The notes: generated by a model not told the origin, from the sequence alone. Numbered from the stretch's first letter, positions 1 through 11,194 are shown. The stretch: 64,000 nt of DNA from Planotetraspora phitsanulokensis (GCF_016863295.1 NZ_BOOP01000026.1:106043-170042), one strand, 5' to 3'. Translations and numbers: made by a program.

Positions 1-1241
1 GGCTCGCCGTGGCCGGGGTCGGCCCTCAGCCGCCGTCCCCGGAGGGAGACCGTGACCGAGTTATTCTTGGCCTGCATGACGAGGGCGATGACGGCCCGTT
101 CCGACCACCTCCGGTGGTTGAACAGCCGGGGCACCAGGTGCGGCCGGCGCAGGGCCGCGCCGAGGAACTTCAGCCAGCGGGGCGCCCTGCCCCCGCCGTC
201 CACGAGCAGCGTGCGGAGCATGCCCATCGCGTTGGAGCCGTCGCCGTACCTGACGGGTTCGATGTGCGTCTCGGCGTCGGGGTGGATCGACGAGGTGATC
301 GCCACCCCGCGGTTGAGCTTGTCCCCCGTGACCTTGAGCCGCTCGAAGCCGAGCAGCGCCTCGGAGTTCGTCCGGGTCAGGACGCCGAGCCGCGGCGATA
401 GCCCGGACAGGGTCGTCGCCCTCAGGGTGTGCAGCAGCCGCTGCGTGCCGTACGTGCCGGCGGCGAAGACGACCTGCCGCGCGGTGAAGGCGCGGGTGCC
501 GCGCAGGGAGCCGGTCCTGCGGGCCGTGACCTCGTACCCGCCGTCGATCGGCCGCACGCTGGTGACGGTCGTCTCGGGATGGACCGTCGCCCCCGCGTTC
601 TCCGCCAGGTGGAGGTAATTCTTGACCAGCGTGTTCTTCGCGCCGTGGCGGCAGCCCGTCATGCATTCGCCGCACTCCAGGCAGCCCCGCCTGCGCGGTC
701 CGACGCCGCCGAAGTACGGATCGTCGACCTCGACGCCGGGGGCGCCGAAGAACACCCCCACGGGGGCGAGGTGGAAGGTGTCGCCGACGCCCATCCGCTC
801 GGCCACCTTCCGCATGACCTCGTCGGCGGGCGTCACCGTCGGGTTCCGCGCCACCCCCAGCATCCGTTTGGCCTGGTCGTAGTAAGGAGCGAGCTCACTC
901 TTCCAGTCCGTGATGCGACTCCACTGGGGGTCGTCGAAGAAGGGGTCGAGCGGCTCGTAGAGCGTGTTCGCGTACACCAGCGAGCCGCCGCCCACCCCCG
1001 CGCCGGCGAGGACCATGACGCCGCTTCCGCCGCGCAGCACGTGGATCCGCTGGATCCCCTTCAGCCCGAGCCGCGGGGCCCACAGGAAGTCCCTGGCCCG
1101 CCAGGACGTCTTGGGCAGCGTGCCGTCCTCGAACCGCCTGCCGGCCTCAAGGACGCCGACCGAGTAACCCTTCTCCGTCAGGCGGAGGGCCGTCACGCTC
1201 CCGCCGAAACCCGACCCGATGACGACGACGTCGTAGTCCAT
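1..1241 (-). CDS. GMC-family FAD oxidoreductase (ChoD-like), 3' end outside window
   Basis: About 413 N-terminal residues are present and the C-terminal part runs off the left edge. The protein opens with an FAD-binding Rossmann motif (VVIGSGFGGS, residues 5-14) and has the GMC-type GAGVGGGSLVYAN segment near residue 90. A four-cysteine motif C-x2-C-x2-C-x3-C sits at residues 187-197 (CLECGECMTGC), as I recall in the actinobacterial cholesterol-oxidase-like branch next to guaB3 in mycobacteria. The substrate cannot be read from sequence; a sterol or other alcohol is possible. The ATG start at 1241 lies 7 bases after the stop of the aldehyde dehydrogenase gene, so the two are probably one transcript. 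Confidence 0.85.
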   Translation of the reverse strand, partial: MDYDVVVIGSGFGGSVTALRLTEKGYSVGVLEAGRRFEDGTLPKTSWRARDFLWAPRLGLKGIQRIHVLRGGSGVMVLAGAGVGGGSLVYANTLYEPLDPFFDDPQWSRITDWKSELAPYYDQAKRMLGVARNPTVTPADEVMRKVAERMGVGDTFHLAPVGVFFGAPGVEVDDPYFGGVGPRRRGCLECGECMTGCRHGAKNTLVKNYLHLAENAGATVHPETTVTSVRPIDGGYEVTARRTGSLRGTRAFTARQVVFAAGTYGTQRLLHTLRATTLSGLSPRLGVLTRTNSEALLGFERLKVTGDKLNRGVAITSSIHPDAETHIEPVRYGDGSNAMGMLRTLLVDGGGRAPRWLKFLGAALRRPHLVPRLFNHRRWSERAVIALVMQAKNNSVTVSLRGRRLRADPGHGE

Positions 1242-1248
1242 GGCAGTC

Positions 1249-2805
1249 CTATTTGAGGTGGAGCCGCTTCATCGTCTTGAGGATGCCGGCAAGGGTGTCG
1301 GCGTAGGTGTCGTACGACATGCCGAGCATCGGCTCGAAGCCGAGCCACGACGCCTGGCTGGCGACGGTCTGGACCTCGGTGTACTTGAGCAGGCCCTCGG
1401 ATCCGTGGCGGCGGCCGAGTCCGGAGGCCTTCATGCCGCCCATCGGGGCGTCGTAGGACGCGTAGGCCGAGCCGTACCCCTCGTTGACGTTGACCGTGCC
1501 CGCCTTGACGCGGGCGGCGAGCCGCCTGGCCCGCCCGAGGTCGCGCGTCCAGAGCGAGGCGTTCAGCCCGTAGGGCGTGTCGTTCGCGAGGGCGACGGCC
1601 TCGTCCTCGTCCGAGAACCGGTAGAGGGCCACGACGGGGCCGAAGGTCTCGTCACGGCACAGATCCATGTCCTCGGTGACGCCCTCGACGACCGTCGGCT
1701 CGTAGAACAGCGGCCCGAGGTCCGGCCGCGCGCGGCCTCCGGTCAGCACCTTCGCGCCCTTGGCGACGGCGTCGGCCACGTGCTCGGTCACCGCGTCGAG
1801 CTGCCGCCGATGGGTCAGGGACCCCATCTGCGTGTCCCACTCGGACCCGGCGGCGATCTTCATGTTCTCCACCGCGCGGACGAACTTGTCCCGGAACGCG
1901 TCGGCGACCGATTCCTGCACGTAAAGCCGTTCGATGGAGATGCACAGCTGGCCGGCGTTGGTGAAGCACGCCCGGATGGCGCCCTGCGCGGCCAGGTCGA
2001 GGTCGGCGTCGTCGAGCACGATCATCGGGTTCTTGCCGCCCAGCTCCAGCGAGCAGCCGACGAGCCGGGCGGCGGCCTCGACGGCGATCTTCCTGCCGCC
2101 CCTGGTCGATCCGGTGAACGCCACGTAGTCGGCGCCGTCGATCAGCGGCTCGCCCACGTCCTCGGGGTCGCCCAGCACGACCTGCCAGATGTCGCGCGGC
2201 ATGCCAAGCTCGGCCAGCAGGTCGATCGTCCAGAGGGTGGACAGGGCGGTCTGCGTGTCGGGCTTGTGGACGACGGCGTTGCCCGCGATCAGCGCGGGGA
2301 CCACGTCGGTCACCCCGAGCGACAGGGGATAGTTCCACGGGCTGATCACGGCGACGACGCCCTTGGGGTGGCGGAGCTCGGTCACCCGGGTGGCCAGCGG
2401 GAAGATGCCCCGGCGGCCATGCGGCTCCAGCAGCCCGGGCGCGCGCCTGGCGAAGTAGAGGCTGCAGCCGGCCACGTCGAGGACCTCCTCGAACGCGTGC
2501 CGCCTCGCCTTGCCCGTCTCCGTCTGGACGATGTCGAGGATCTCGTCCCTGCGGTCGATCATCGCGTCGTGCAGCCGCAGGAACGGCCTGATCCGCTCGC
2601 GGACGGGCAGCGCGGCCCATGCCTCCTGCGCGGCCCCGGCCTTGGCGTACGCGGCCTTGACGTCGCCGGCCGAGGAGATCGGGACGTCGGCGAGGGGCTC
2701 ACCGGTGAACGGGACGGCGATCTGCCGGGTCTCGCCCTCAGAGGTGACGTGCGCGAGGACTCGATCGACCATGGCGCTGTCGAGCGTCCGAATCGTGGCG
2801 GCCAT
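1249..2805 (-). CDS. gabD2: succinate-semialdehyde dehydrogenase, GabD2 type
   Basis: This 518-residue aldehyde dehydrogenase would oxidise succinate semialdehyde to succinate with NAD(P). It shows the family landmarks in order: SPWNYP for cofactor binding, FTGSTRGG, the LELGGKNP segment carrying the general-base glutamate, the cysteine loop NAGQLCISIERL, and ETFGPVV near the C terminus. Length and the NAGQLCISIER loop match my recollection of mycobacterial GabD2 rather than the GabD1 branch. It lies directly upstream of the GMC oxidoreductase gene, suggesting a shared role in carbon or aldehyde metabolism; the exact substrate is inferred from family. Confidence 0.88.
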   Translation of the reverse strand: MAATIRTLDSAMVDRVLAHVTSEGETRQIAVPFTGEPLADVPISSAGDVKAAYAKAGAAQEAWAALPVRERIRPFLRLHDAMIDRRDEILDIVQTETGKARRHAFEEVLDVAGCSLYFARRAPGLLEPHGRRGIFPLATRVTELRHPKGVVAVISPWNYPLSLGVTDVVPALIAGNAVVHKPDTQTALSTLWTIDLLAELGMPRDIWQVVLGDPEDVGEPLIDGADYVAFTGSTRGGRKIAVEAAARLVGCSLELGGKNPMIVLDDADLDLAAQGAIRACFTNAGQLCISIERLYVQESVADAFRDKFVRAVENMKIAAGSEWDTQMGSLTHRRQLDAVTEHVADAVAKGAKVLTGGRARPDLGPLFYEPTVVEGVTEDMDLCRDETFGPVVALYRFSDEDEAVALANDTPYGLNASLWTRDLGRARRLAARVKAGTVNVNEGYGSAYASYDAPMGGMKASGLGRRHGSEGLLKYTEVQTVASQASWLGFEPMLGMSYDTYADTLAGILKTMKRLHLK

Positions 2806-2916
2806 GGCGGAAGAATATTCCGGAGACCTCCCTAAAGCTACTGATTGGTAAAGCCACCTTCAGGCGCCCCCAAGGGAGCGCTCGAACCGAAGCCCGCCAC
2901 GATACGTCCTAGGGGC

Positions 2917-4890
2917 ATGAGGACATCGATTCGCACGGCGGGCGCCATCGCCCTGGCCGGGCTTCTCGCCACGGCGTGCACGGAGGGGCGCGCGGCTCAG
3001 GCACCGCCGCGGGTCGACCTGACCGACAAGGTCTCCCTCGTCTCGTACACGAGCTGCGACGACATGCTGAACGACATCCGGCGCAGGACCGCCGAGAACG
3101 TGAGCCCCTGGGGCGTCGGCCCCGCGATGTACGCCGCGTCGGAGGACGCGTCCCTCGCGGCGACGGCCACCGCCAAGGGAGCCGCCCCGGACCAGTCCTA
3201 CTCGACGACCAACGTCCACGAGGCCGGAGTCGACGAGCCCGACCTGGTCAAGACCGACGGGCAGCGGATCATCACGGTCAGCCAGGGCGTGCTCCGCGTC
3301 GTCGACATCGAGAGCCGCCGGGTGACCGGCACCCTGCGTCTCGTCCCCAAGGAACAGGCCTGGGCGCGGGCCGACCTGCTGATCTCCGGAAATCGCGCGC
3401 TGGTGCTGTTCGAGGGCATGGGCGGGATGATCCCGCTGGGCGCGATGGCCAAGGTGCGGCCGGGGTCGTCGGGATCCACGTACATGCTCGTCGACCTGTC
3501 CGGCGCGCCGAAGGTGCTGGCCACGATGACCGCCGACGGCACGCACGTCGACGCCCGGCAGGTCGGCTCGACCGTGCGGCTCGTCGTCCGGTCCCAGCCG
3601 AACATCACGCTCCCTCCGCCCAAGCCCGACATGTCCGAGTCCAGGTTGCTCGAGCGCAACCGCAGGGCCGTGCTGGCCGCACCGGTCAACGCCTGGTTGC
3701 CGTCGTTCCAGATCGTGGCCGACGGGGTCACCCGCACCGACGCGGTGAAGTGCGAGCAGATCAGCCACCCGGCCGAGTACACCGGGACCTCGATGCTGAC
3801 CGTCCACACGATCGACCTGGCCGCCGACCAGACCTTCTCCCCCGACTCGCCGATCAGTGTGGCCGCCGACGGCGACACCGTGTACGGCACGGCGACCAGC
3901 CTCTACGTCACCAGCAACCCCCGCTGGTGGGCGCGGCCGATGATCATCGATGACATGCCGATGCCGACTCCCCGGGTGTCGGACAGGCCGCGAAAGCCGG
4001 CTCCCACGCCGACGACGCCTCCCGAGCGCACCGAGGTGCACCGGTTCGACATCACCGGCGCGGGCTCCCCCCGCTACGTCGACTCGGGCTCGGTGCCCGG
4101 ACGGCTGCTCAACCAGTACTCCCTGTCGGAGAGCAAGGGCAACCTCCGGGTGGCCACGACGTCCAACTCGGAGACGTTCGGCGGGACCCGCGAGACGAGC
4201 GAGAGCGGCGTCTACGTCCTCGACGCGACCAGCCTGTCCTCCGTGGGCTCGGTGACGGGGCTCGGCAAGGGCGAGCGCATCTACTCCGTGCGCTTCATCG
4301 GCGACGTCGGCTATGTGGTCACGTTCAAGCAGACCGACCCGCTCTACGCCCTGGACCTGCGTGATCCTGCCGATCCCAAGGTCACCGGCGAGCTGAAGAT
4401 CTCCGGCTACTCCTCCTACCTGCACCCCGGCGGGGAGGGGCGTCTGCTCGGCATCGGCCAGGAGGCCACCGAGTCGGGCCAGACGCTCGGCACGCAGATC
4501 TCCCTGTTCGACGTGAGCGACCCGGCCAGCCCGAAGATCGTCTCCAGGTTCCTCCAGGAGAAGTCCGCCTCTGAGGCCGAGTGGGACCCGCACGCCTTCG
4601 TCTACTGGCCGCAGTCGGGCCTGGCGATGTTGCCCCTCCAGAGTTGGGCCGGCGACTTCGTCCAGGGCAGCTCCGCCCTCGTGCTCAAGGTCGGCGACGG
4701 CGGGATCGACAAGATCGGCATGATCAACCACCCCAGCGAGAACCAGGGGGACGGCTCGTTCGCACCGGTCGACAACGGCATCCGCCGCTGCGTCGTCATC
4801 GGGAACACCATCTGGACGGTCTCCGACAGCGGCCTCAAGGTCAGCGACGCGACGAGCCTCGCCGACCGGGCCTGGATCCCCTTCGCGTGA
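2917..4890 (+). CDS. secreted beta-propeller lipoprotein (COG4880 type)
   Basis: The 657-residue product begins with a hydrophobic signal sequence ending in LLATAC, a plausible but not textbook lipobox, so it is probably exported and lipid-anchored. The rest resembles the actinobacterial secreted proteins with a C-terminal beta-propeller distantly related to WD40 repeats: repeated beta-rich blades, the early TNVHEAGVDEPDLVKTDG segment and a Pro-rich loop (PRKPAPTPTTPPERTE) near residue 370. I chose the ATG at 2917 because it puts a signal peptide at the N terminus and follows AGGGG; an upstream in-frame start at 2845 would bury the signal. It converges with glpD at a gap of only 7 bases. Function is unknown. 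Confidence 0.8.
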   Translation: MRTSIRTAGAIALAGLLATACTEGRAAQAPPRVDLTDKVSLVSYTSCDDMLNDIRRRTAENVSPWGVGPAMYAASEDASLAATATAKGAAPDQSYSTTNVHEAGVDEPDLVKTDGQRIITVSQGVLRVVDIESRRVTGTLRLVPKEQAWARADLLISGNRALVLFEGMGGMIPLGAMAKVRPGSSGSTYMLVDLSGAPKVLATMTADGTHVDARQVGSTVRLVVRSQPNITLPPPKPDMSESRLLERNRRAVLAAPVNAWLPSFQIVADGVTRTDAVKCEQISHPAEYTGTSMLTVHTIDLAADQTFSPDSPISVAADGDTVYGTATSLYVTSNPRWWARPMIIDDMPMPTPRVSDRPRKPAPTPTTPPERTEVHRFDITGAGSPRYVDSGSVPGRLLNQYSLSESKGNLRVATTSNSETFGGTRETSESGVYVLDATSLSSVGSVTGLGKGERIYSVRFIGDVGYVVTFKQTDPLYALDLRDPADPKVTGELKISGYSSYLHPGGEGRLLGIGQEATESGQTLGTQISLFDVSDPASPKIVSRFLQEKSASEAEWDPHAFVYWPQSGLAMLPLQSWAGDFVQGSSALVLKVGDGGIDKIGMINHPSENQGDGSFAPVDNGIRRCVVIGNTIWTVSDSGLKVSDATSLADRAWIPFA

Positions 4891-4897
4891 CCCTGCG

Positions 4898-6640
4898 TCA
4901 GACGCCGTGACCCTCCGGGAGGGCGACCGGAACGATCTCGGGTGCACCGAGACGGATCGCGTCGGCCTCCCGGTCGGTGTCCTGCTCCTGTGAGGCCCGC
5001 TCGGCCTCGACCCTCTTGGTGAAGTACTCCACCTCCCGCTTGACCTGCTCGGTGTCCCAGCCGAGCGGCTTGGCCATGAGCTCCGCGGCCTCCTGCGCAA
5101 CGGCGGAGCCGCGGTGGAAGGTCTCGATCGAGATGCGGGTCCGCCGGCTCAGCGCGTCGTTGAGATGACGGGCGCCCTCGTGGGTGGCCGCGTGGACGAT
5201 CTCGGCACGCAGGTAGTCGTCGGCCCCCGAGAGCGGCCGGCCGAGCGAGGGATCCCGCTCGATCAGCTCCAGCACCTCGTCGATCACGGAGCCGTAGCGC
5301 TGGAGCAGGTGCTCGATCCGCGCGACGTGCAGACCGGACGAGCGGGCGAGCCGGTGGCGGGAGTTCCACAACGCCCGGTAGCCCTCCGCGCCCGCCAGCG
5401 GGACCTGGTCGGTGCAGGACGGCGGCACGCGCCGGTCGAGGCCGTGCGCGACGGCGTCGACCGTGTCGGCCGCCATCACCCGGTACGTCGTGAACTTGCC
5501 GCCGGCCACCATGACCAGGCCCGGGACGGGGTGGGCCACCACGTGCTCCCGCGAGAGCTTGGAGGTCTCCTCCGACTCCCCCGCGAGCAGCGGCCGCAGC
5601 CCGGCGTAGACGCCTTCGACGTCGTCCCTGGTCAACGGCACCGCGAGGACAGAGTTGACGTGGTCGAGCAGATAGTCGATGTCCGTCCGGGAGGCGGCGG
5701 GATGGACCTTGTCTAGCGTCCACTCCGTGTCGGTGGTGCCGATGATCCAGTGCCGGCCCCAGGGGATCACGAACAACACCGACTTCTCGGTGCGCATGAT
5801 GATCCCGGTCAGGGAGTGGATGCGGTCGCGCGGCACCAAGAGGTGGATGCCCTTGGAGGCCTTGACGTGGATCTGGCCGCGCCCGCCGACGAGTTCCTGG
5901 ACGTCGTCGGTCCAGACCCCCGTCGCGTTGACGACCTGACGGGCCCGAACGTCGAACTCGGTCCCGCTCTCCAGGTCGCGCACGCGGACGCCGGTGACGC
6001 GCTCACCCTCGCGCAGGAAGCCGACCGCCTGGACGCGCGACGCCACATCGGCCCCGTACGTCGCGGCCGTCCTGAGCATGGTCATCACGTACCGGGCGTC
6101 GTCCACCCCGGCGTCCCAGTACTGCACGGCGCCGGTGAAGGCCGACCGTTTGAGGGCGGGGGCGATGCGCAGCGCCCGCCGCCGCGACAGGTGCCGGTGG
6201 CCCGGCATGCCCCGGCTGAAGCCGAAGGAGAAGCCCAGCGTGTCGTAGAGCGCGAGCCCGGCCCCGACGTACGGCCGCTCCCAGCCCGGATGGGTGAGGG
6301 GGAAGAGGAAGGGCACGGGCCTGACCAGGTGCGGAGCGATCCGCTGGAGCAGCAGGGACCGCTCCCGCAGCGCCTCACGCACCAGGTCGAAGTTGAGCTG
6401 CTCCAGGTAGCGCAGCCCACCGTGGATCAGCTTGGACGAGCGTGAGGAGGTCCCCGAGGCGAAGTCCCGCGCCTCGACGAGGCCGACGGACAGTCCCCTC
6501 GTCACAGCGTCGAGGGCGACGCCGGCGCCGACGACACCGCCGCCGATCACGACCACGTCGAGTTCCTGCGATTCCATCCGGTCAAGGGCGGCGGAACGCT
6601 CTGTGGGGCCGAGCGCCGCGGTGCCCATCCGCGCGGTCAT
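4898..6640 (-). CDS. glpD: aerobic glycerol-3-phosphate dehydrogenase
   Basis: The 580-residue flavoprotein oxidises sn-glycerol 3-phosphate to dihydroxyacetone phosphate and passes electrons to the membrane quinone pool. The N terminus has the FAD-binding motif VVIGGGVVGAG near residues 29-39, followed by SSKLIHGGLRYLEQ, the hallmark GlpD segment, and GGKFTTYR in the C-terminal third. Length is normal. The start at 6640 (MTARMG) is favoured by AGGGAG four bases upstream; longer in-frame starts have no homologous sequence. No glpF or glpK is beside it. It is divergent from nagA, sharing a 225-base promoter region. Confidence 0.95.
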   Translation of the reverse strand: MTARMGTAALGPTERSAALDRMESQELDVVVIGGGVVGAGVALDAVTRGLSVGLVEARDFASGTSSRSSKLIHGGLRYLEQLNFDLVREALRERSLLLQRIAPHLVRPVPFLFPLTHPGWERPYVGAGLALYDTLGFSFGFSRGMPGHRHLSRRRALRIAPALKRSAFTGAVQYWDAGVDDARYVMTMLRTAATYGADVASRVQAVGFLREGERVTGVRVRDLESGTEFDVRARQVVNATGVWTDDVQELVGGRGQIHVKASKGIHLLVPRDRIHSLTGIIMRTEKSVLFVIPWGRHWIIGTTDTEWTLDKVHPAASRTDIDYLLDHVNSVLAVPLTRDDVEGVYAGLRPLLAGESEETSKLSREHVVAHPVPGLVMVAGGKFTTYRVMAADTVDAVAHGLDRRVPPSCTDQVPLAGAEGYRALWNSRHRLARSSGLHVARIEHLLQRYGSVIDEVLELIERDPSLGRPLSGADDYLRAEIVHAATHEGARHLNDALSRRTRISIETFHRGSAVAQEAAELMAKPLGWDTEQVKREVEYFTKRVEAERASQEQDTDREADAIRLGAPEIVPVALPEGHGV

Positions 6641-6865
6641 AGGGCTCCCTCTGTACGGCTTTCGCCTGTGCGGACGATTTCCTACCCGTAGGTCCTGACC
6701 AGCAAATCCTACTTCCCTCTCTCCCCAGCAAATGATCTTCATCTGCACGGTAGACGTGGAGGGAACAGGTGTGAAGCAGGGGACCGAGTCCGGATTTTTG
6801 CTATAAACGAGCCGTTCGACCTCCCCCATTCGGCGATCCCGGCCCTCGGGCGGAAAGATGGGCGC
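6641..6865. promoter_or_regulatory. divergent glpD/nagA intergenic region
   Basis: This 225-base gap must hold the promoters of glpD (leftward) and nagA (rightward). It is less GC-rich than its surroundings, with AT-rich patches around 6700-6740 and 6798-6808. I looked for a DasR-type dre site (TGGTCTAGACCA-like), expected for amino-sugar genes in this phylum, and found no good match. No strong hairpin is visible. Confidence 0.5.
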
Positions 6866-8002
6866 ATGAGCCTCACTGTCTCTGACGTTCGCCTCGTGAC
6901 GCCGGAAGGGGTCCACGACGGCTGGCTGACCATCGAGGACGGCAAGATCACGCACGTCGGCCGCGGCCAGGCGCCCGGCAACGGCCGGTCGCTGGGCGGC
7001 CGGACGGTCGTCCCGGGCTTCGTGGACATCCACACCCACGGCGGCGCCGGGGCCTCCTACCCGGACGGCGATGTGGACAAGGCGGCACAGGCCGCCGCCT
7101 TCCACCTCGGGCGCGGCACCACGACCACGCTGGCCAGCCTGGTCACCGCGGCGCCCGCCACGCTGGCCCGCACGGCGTCCGCCCTGGCCGACCTCTGCGA
7201 GCAGGGGCTCATCGCGGGCATCCACTTCGAGGGGCCGTACATCTCGAAGGCCCGCTGCGGCGCGCACGACCCGGCGCTGCTGCGCGAGCCCGACCGGGCG
7301 GAGTTCCGCGAACTGGTGCGGGCCGGGCGCGGCCACGTCCGCATGCTGACCATCGCGGCGGAGTTGCCGAACGCGCTCGACGTCATCAGGGACGCCGCGG
7401 CCGAGGGCGTGATCGCCGCGCTCGGTCACAGCGACGCCACCTACGAGCAGACGATCGCGGGGATCGAGGCGGGCGGCAGCGTCGCCACGCACCTGTACAA
7501 CGCCATGCCGCCGCTGAGCCACCGCGATCCCGGCCCGATCGCGGCCCTCCTCCAGGACGATCGCGTCACTGTGGAGCTCATCAACGACGGAGTCCACGTC
7601 CACCCGGCGATGTTGCGCCTCGCCGCGCACGAATCGGGACCCGGCCGGACGGCGCTGGTCACCGACGCGATGGCCGCGGCCGGCATGGGCGACGGCCGCT
7701 ACCCGCTCGGCCCGATGACCGTCGACGTCGAGGACGGCGTGGCACGCCTGACCGAGAACGGCACGATCGCCGGAAGCACCCTGACCATGGACGTGGCCTT
7801 CCGCCGCACGGTCCGCGAGATGGGGGCCTCTCTCGTCGAGGCGTCCGCGATGGCCTCGCTGACCCCCGCCCGGGTGCTCGGCCTCCAGGACGAGATCGGC
7901 TCGATCTCCGTCGGGAAGTACGCCGACCTCGTCGTCCTCGACGAGGATCTGCGCCTCGACGGCGTCATGAGGCGCGGCGTCTGGGTGCGGGAGCCCGCGT
8001 GA
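6866..8002 (+). CDS. nagA: N-acetylglucosamine-6-phosphate deacetylase
   Basis: The 378-residue amidohydrolase removes acetate from GlcNAc-6-phosphate, feeding amino sugars from chitin or cell-wall recycling into glucosamine-6-phosphate. It carries the amidohydrolase metal motif VDIHTHGG near residue 52, HFEGPYIS with the metal-binding glutamate near 121, the GHSDATYEQ and ATHLYNAMPP histidine segments, and the catalytic-aspartate region LVTDAMAAAG. Start ATG at 6866 is preceded by GGAAAG at normal distance. Its stop codon lies in the first unit of an 18-base tandem repeat that leads into a strong hairpin. No PTS or nagB gene is adjacent. Confidence 0.93.
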   Translation: MSLTVSDVRLVTPEGVHDGWLTIEDGKITHVGRGQAPGNGRSLGGRTVVPGFVDIHTHGGAGASYPDGDVDKAAQAAAFHLGRGTTTTLASLVTAAPATLARTASALADLCEQGLIAGIHFEGPYISKARCGAHDPALLREPDRAEFRELVRAGRGHVRMLTIAAELPNALDVIRDAAAEGVIAALGHSDATYEQTIAGIEAGGSVATHLYNAMPPLSHRDPGPIAALLQDDRVTVELINDGVHVHPAMLRLAAHESGPGRTALVTDAMAAAGMGDGRYPLGPMTVDVEDGVARLTENGTIAGSTLTMDVAFRRTVREMGASLVEASAMASLTPARVLGLQDEIGSISVGKYADLVVLDEDLRLDGVMRRGVWVREPA

Positions 8003-8070
8003 CCACCCGGTCCCGCGTGACCATCCGATCCCTTGTGACCGCCCGGTCCCGCGTGATCACCCGATCACGC
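7999..8070 (+). repeat. four tandem 18-base imperfect repeats after nagA
   Basis: Four consecutive units of the form GTGACCACCCGGTCCCGC begin at 7999, 8017, 8035 and 8053. The first contains the nagA stop codon. The last unit contributes the left arm of the adjacent hairpin, so the repeat probably arose by local duplication of terminator sequence. Confidence 0.8.
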
Positions 8071-8076
8071 GGGACC
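8045..8076. terminator. bidirectional hairpin between convergent nagA and guaB3
   Basis: A perfect 14-base inverted repeat, GGTCCCGCGTGATC and its complement, encloses a four-base loop (ACCC). It lies between two convergent genes and has no clear U tract, which is common for actinobacterial terminators. Confidence 0.8.
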
Positions 8077-8088
8077 CGCTGCCGGTGA

Positions 8089-9207
8089 TCAGGGCTGCGG
8101 AGGGGCGACGACGACCTCGACGCGCTGGAACTCCTTGAGGTCGGAGTAGCCCGCGGTCGCCATCGTGCGGCGCAGCGCGCCCATGAGGTTCATCGAGCCG
8201 TCGGCCACCGAGGACGGGCCGTGCAGGATCTGCTCCAGCGTCCCGATCGTGCCGAACTCGACCCGCCTGCCGCGCGGCAGGTCCGGGTGGTGCGCCTCCG
8301 ACCCCCAGTGGAAGCCGCGGCCCGGGGCCTCGGCGGCCCGTGCCAGAGGCGACCCGACCATGACGGCGTCGGCGCCGCAGGCGATCGCCTTGGCGATGTC
8401 CCCCGAGCCGCCCATGCCTCCGTCGGCGATGACGTGGACGTAACGGCCGCCCGACTCGTCCATGTAGTCGCGGCGGGCCGCGGCCACGTCCGAGATCGCG
8501 GTGGCCATCGGCACGACCACGCCGAGCACGTTGCGGGTGGTGTGCGAGGCGCCGCCGCCGAATCCGACCAGCACGCCGGCCGCGCCGGTGCGCATCAAGT
8601 GCAGCGCGGCCGTGTAGGTGGCGCAGCCGCCGACGATGACGGGCACGTCGAGCTCGTAGATGAACTGCTTCAGATTCAGCGGCTCGGCCCGCCCCGAGAC
8701 GTGCTCGGCCGAGACCGTGGTGCCGCGGATGACGAAGATGTCGACGCCGGCGTCGATCACGGCCTTGTGGTGCTGCACCGTGCGCTGCGGCGACAGCCGT
8801 ACCGCCGTGGTCACGCCCGCCGCGCGGATCTCCCCGATGCGCCGGGCGATCAGCTCGTCCTGAATCGGAGCCGTGTAGATCTCCTGGAGCCGCCGCGTGG
8901 CGGCCTCCTCGTCGAGGGTGGCGACCTCCTCCAGCAGCGACGCGGGGTCCTCGTACCGCGTCCACAGGCCTTCGAGGTCGAGGGCGGCGAGACCGCCCAG
9001 CCGGCCGATCTCGATCGCCGTGGCGGGCGAGACGACGCTGTCCATCGGGCTCACCACGAGCGGCAGCTCGAACCGGTAGGCGTCGATCTGCCAGGAGATC
9101 GAGACCTCCTCGGGGTCACGGGTACGCCGGGAGGGCACGATGCCGATCTCGTCCAGCGCGTACGCGCGACGGCCGTTCTTGCCGCGCCCGATCTCCACCT
9201 GAGTCAT
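8089..9207 (-). CDS. guaB3: GuaB3-family IMP dehydrogenase-like protein
   Basis: This 372-residue TIM-barrel protein belongs to the GuaB3 branch of the IMPDH/GMP reductase superfamily, found in actinobacteria beside the true guaB. It keeps the phosphate and nucleotide segments (VSPMDSVVSP, ADGGMGGSGDIAKAIACGADAVMVGSPLA is the region, split here for length) but lacks CBS domains. The loop that holds the nucleophilic cysteine in IMPDH reads GGGASHTTRNV, with no cysteine at that place, so simple IMPDH activity is doubtful; a GMP-reductase-like role is possible. ATG at 9207 is preceded by AAAGAGCAGGCGAG. It lies 90 bases downstream of guaB and is probably cotranscribed. Confidence 0.92.
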   Translation of the reverse strand: MTQVEIGRGKNGRRAYALDEIGIVPSRRTRDPEEVSISWQIDAYRFELPLVVSPMDSVVSPATAIEIGRLGGLAALDLEGLWTRYEDPASLLEEVATLDEEAATRRLQEIYTAPIQDELIARRIGEIRAAGVTTAVRLSPQRTVQHHKAVIDAGVDIFVIRGTTVSAEHVSGRAEPLNLKQFIYELDVPVIVGGCATYTAALHLMRTGAAGVLVGFGGGASHTTRNVLGVVVPMATAISDVAAARRDYMDESGGRYVHVIADGGMGGSGDIAKAIACGADAVMVGSPLARAAEAPGRGFHWGSEAHHPDLPRGRRVEFGTIGTLEQILHGPSSVADGSMNLMGALRRTMATAGYSDLKEFQRVEVVVAPPQP

Positions 9208-9297
9208 CTCGCCTGCTCTTTCCCATTCATGTGCGTACGGCTACCGCCGGGCGCGGAAGCCGTACCGTGCCGGTCGCTCCCTAGGAAGCGTGTCTCC

Positions 9298-11091
<1,794 letters not shown>

Positions 11092-11194
11092 TCAGGCCAC
11101 GCCATCGAGCCCCCCTCCGCGCTCGAATGACGTACCGTTCGCTAACGCTGAGTCAAGGATGCGTCACGAAGCGTCCAAGCGCAATGTCGGTCGA

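Noticed and set aside
1240..2835. Long open frames opposite gabD2 and many other genes
   Set aside because: At this GC content, open frames antisense to real genes are expected. They lack homologous motifs and have Arg/Gly/Pro-rich low-complexity translations.
6641..6865. DasR operator upstream of nagA
   Set aside because: No sequence close to TGGTCTAGACCA was found.
7999..8070. CRISPR-like array
   Set aside because: The 18-base units are directly adjacent with no spacers and there are no cas genes.
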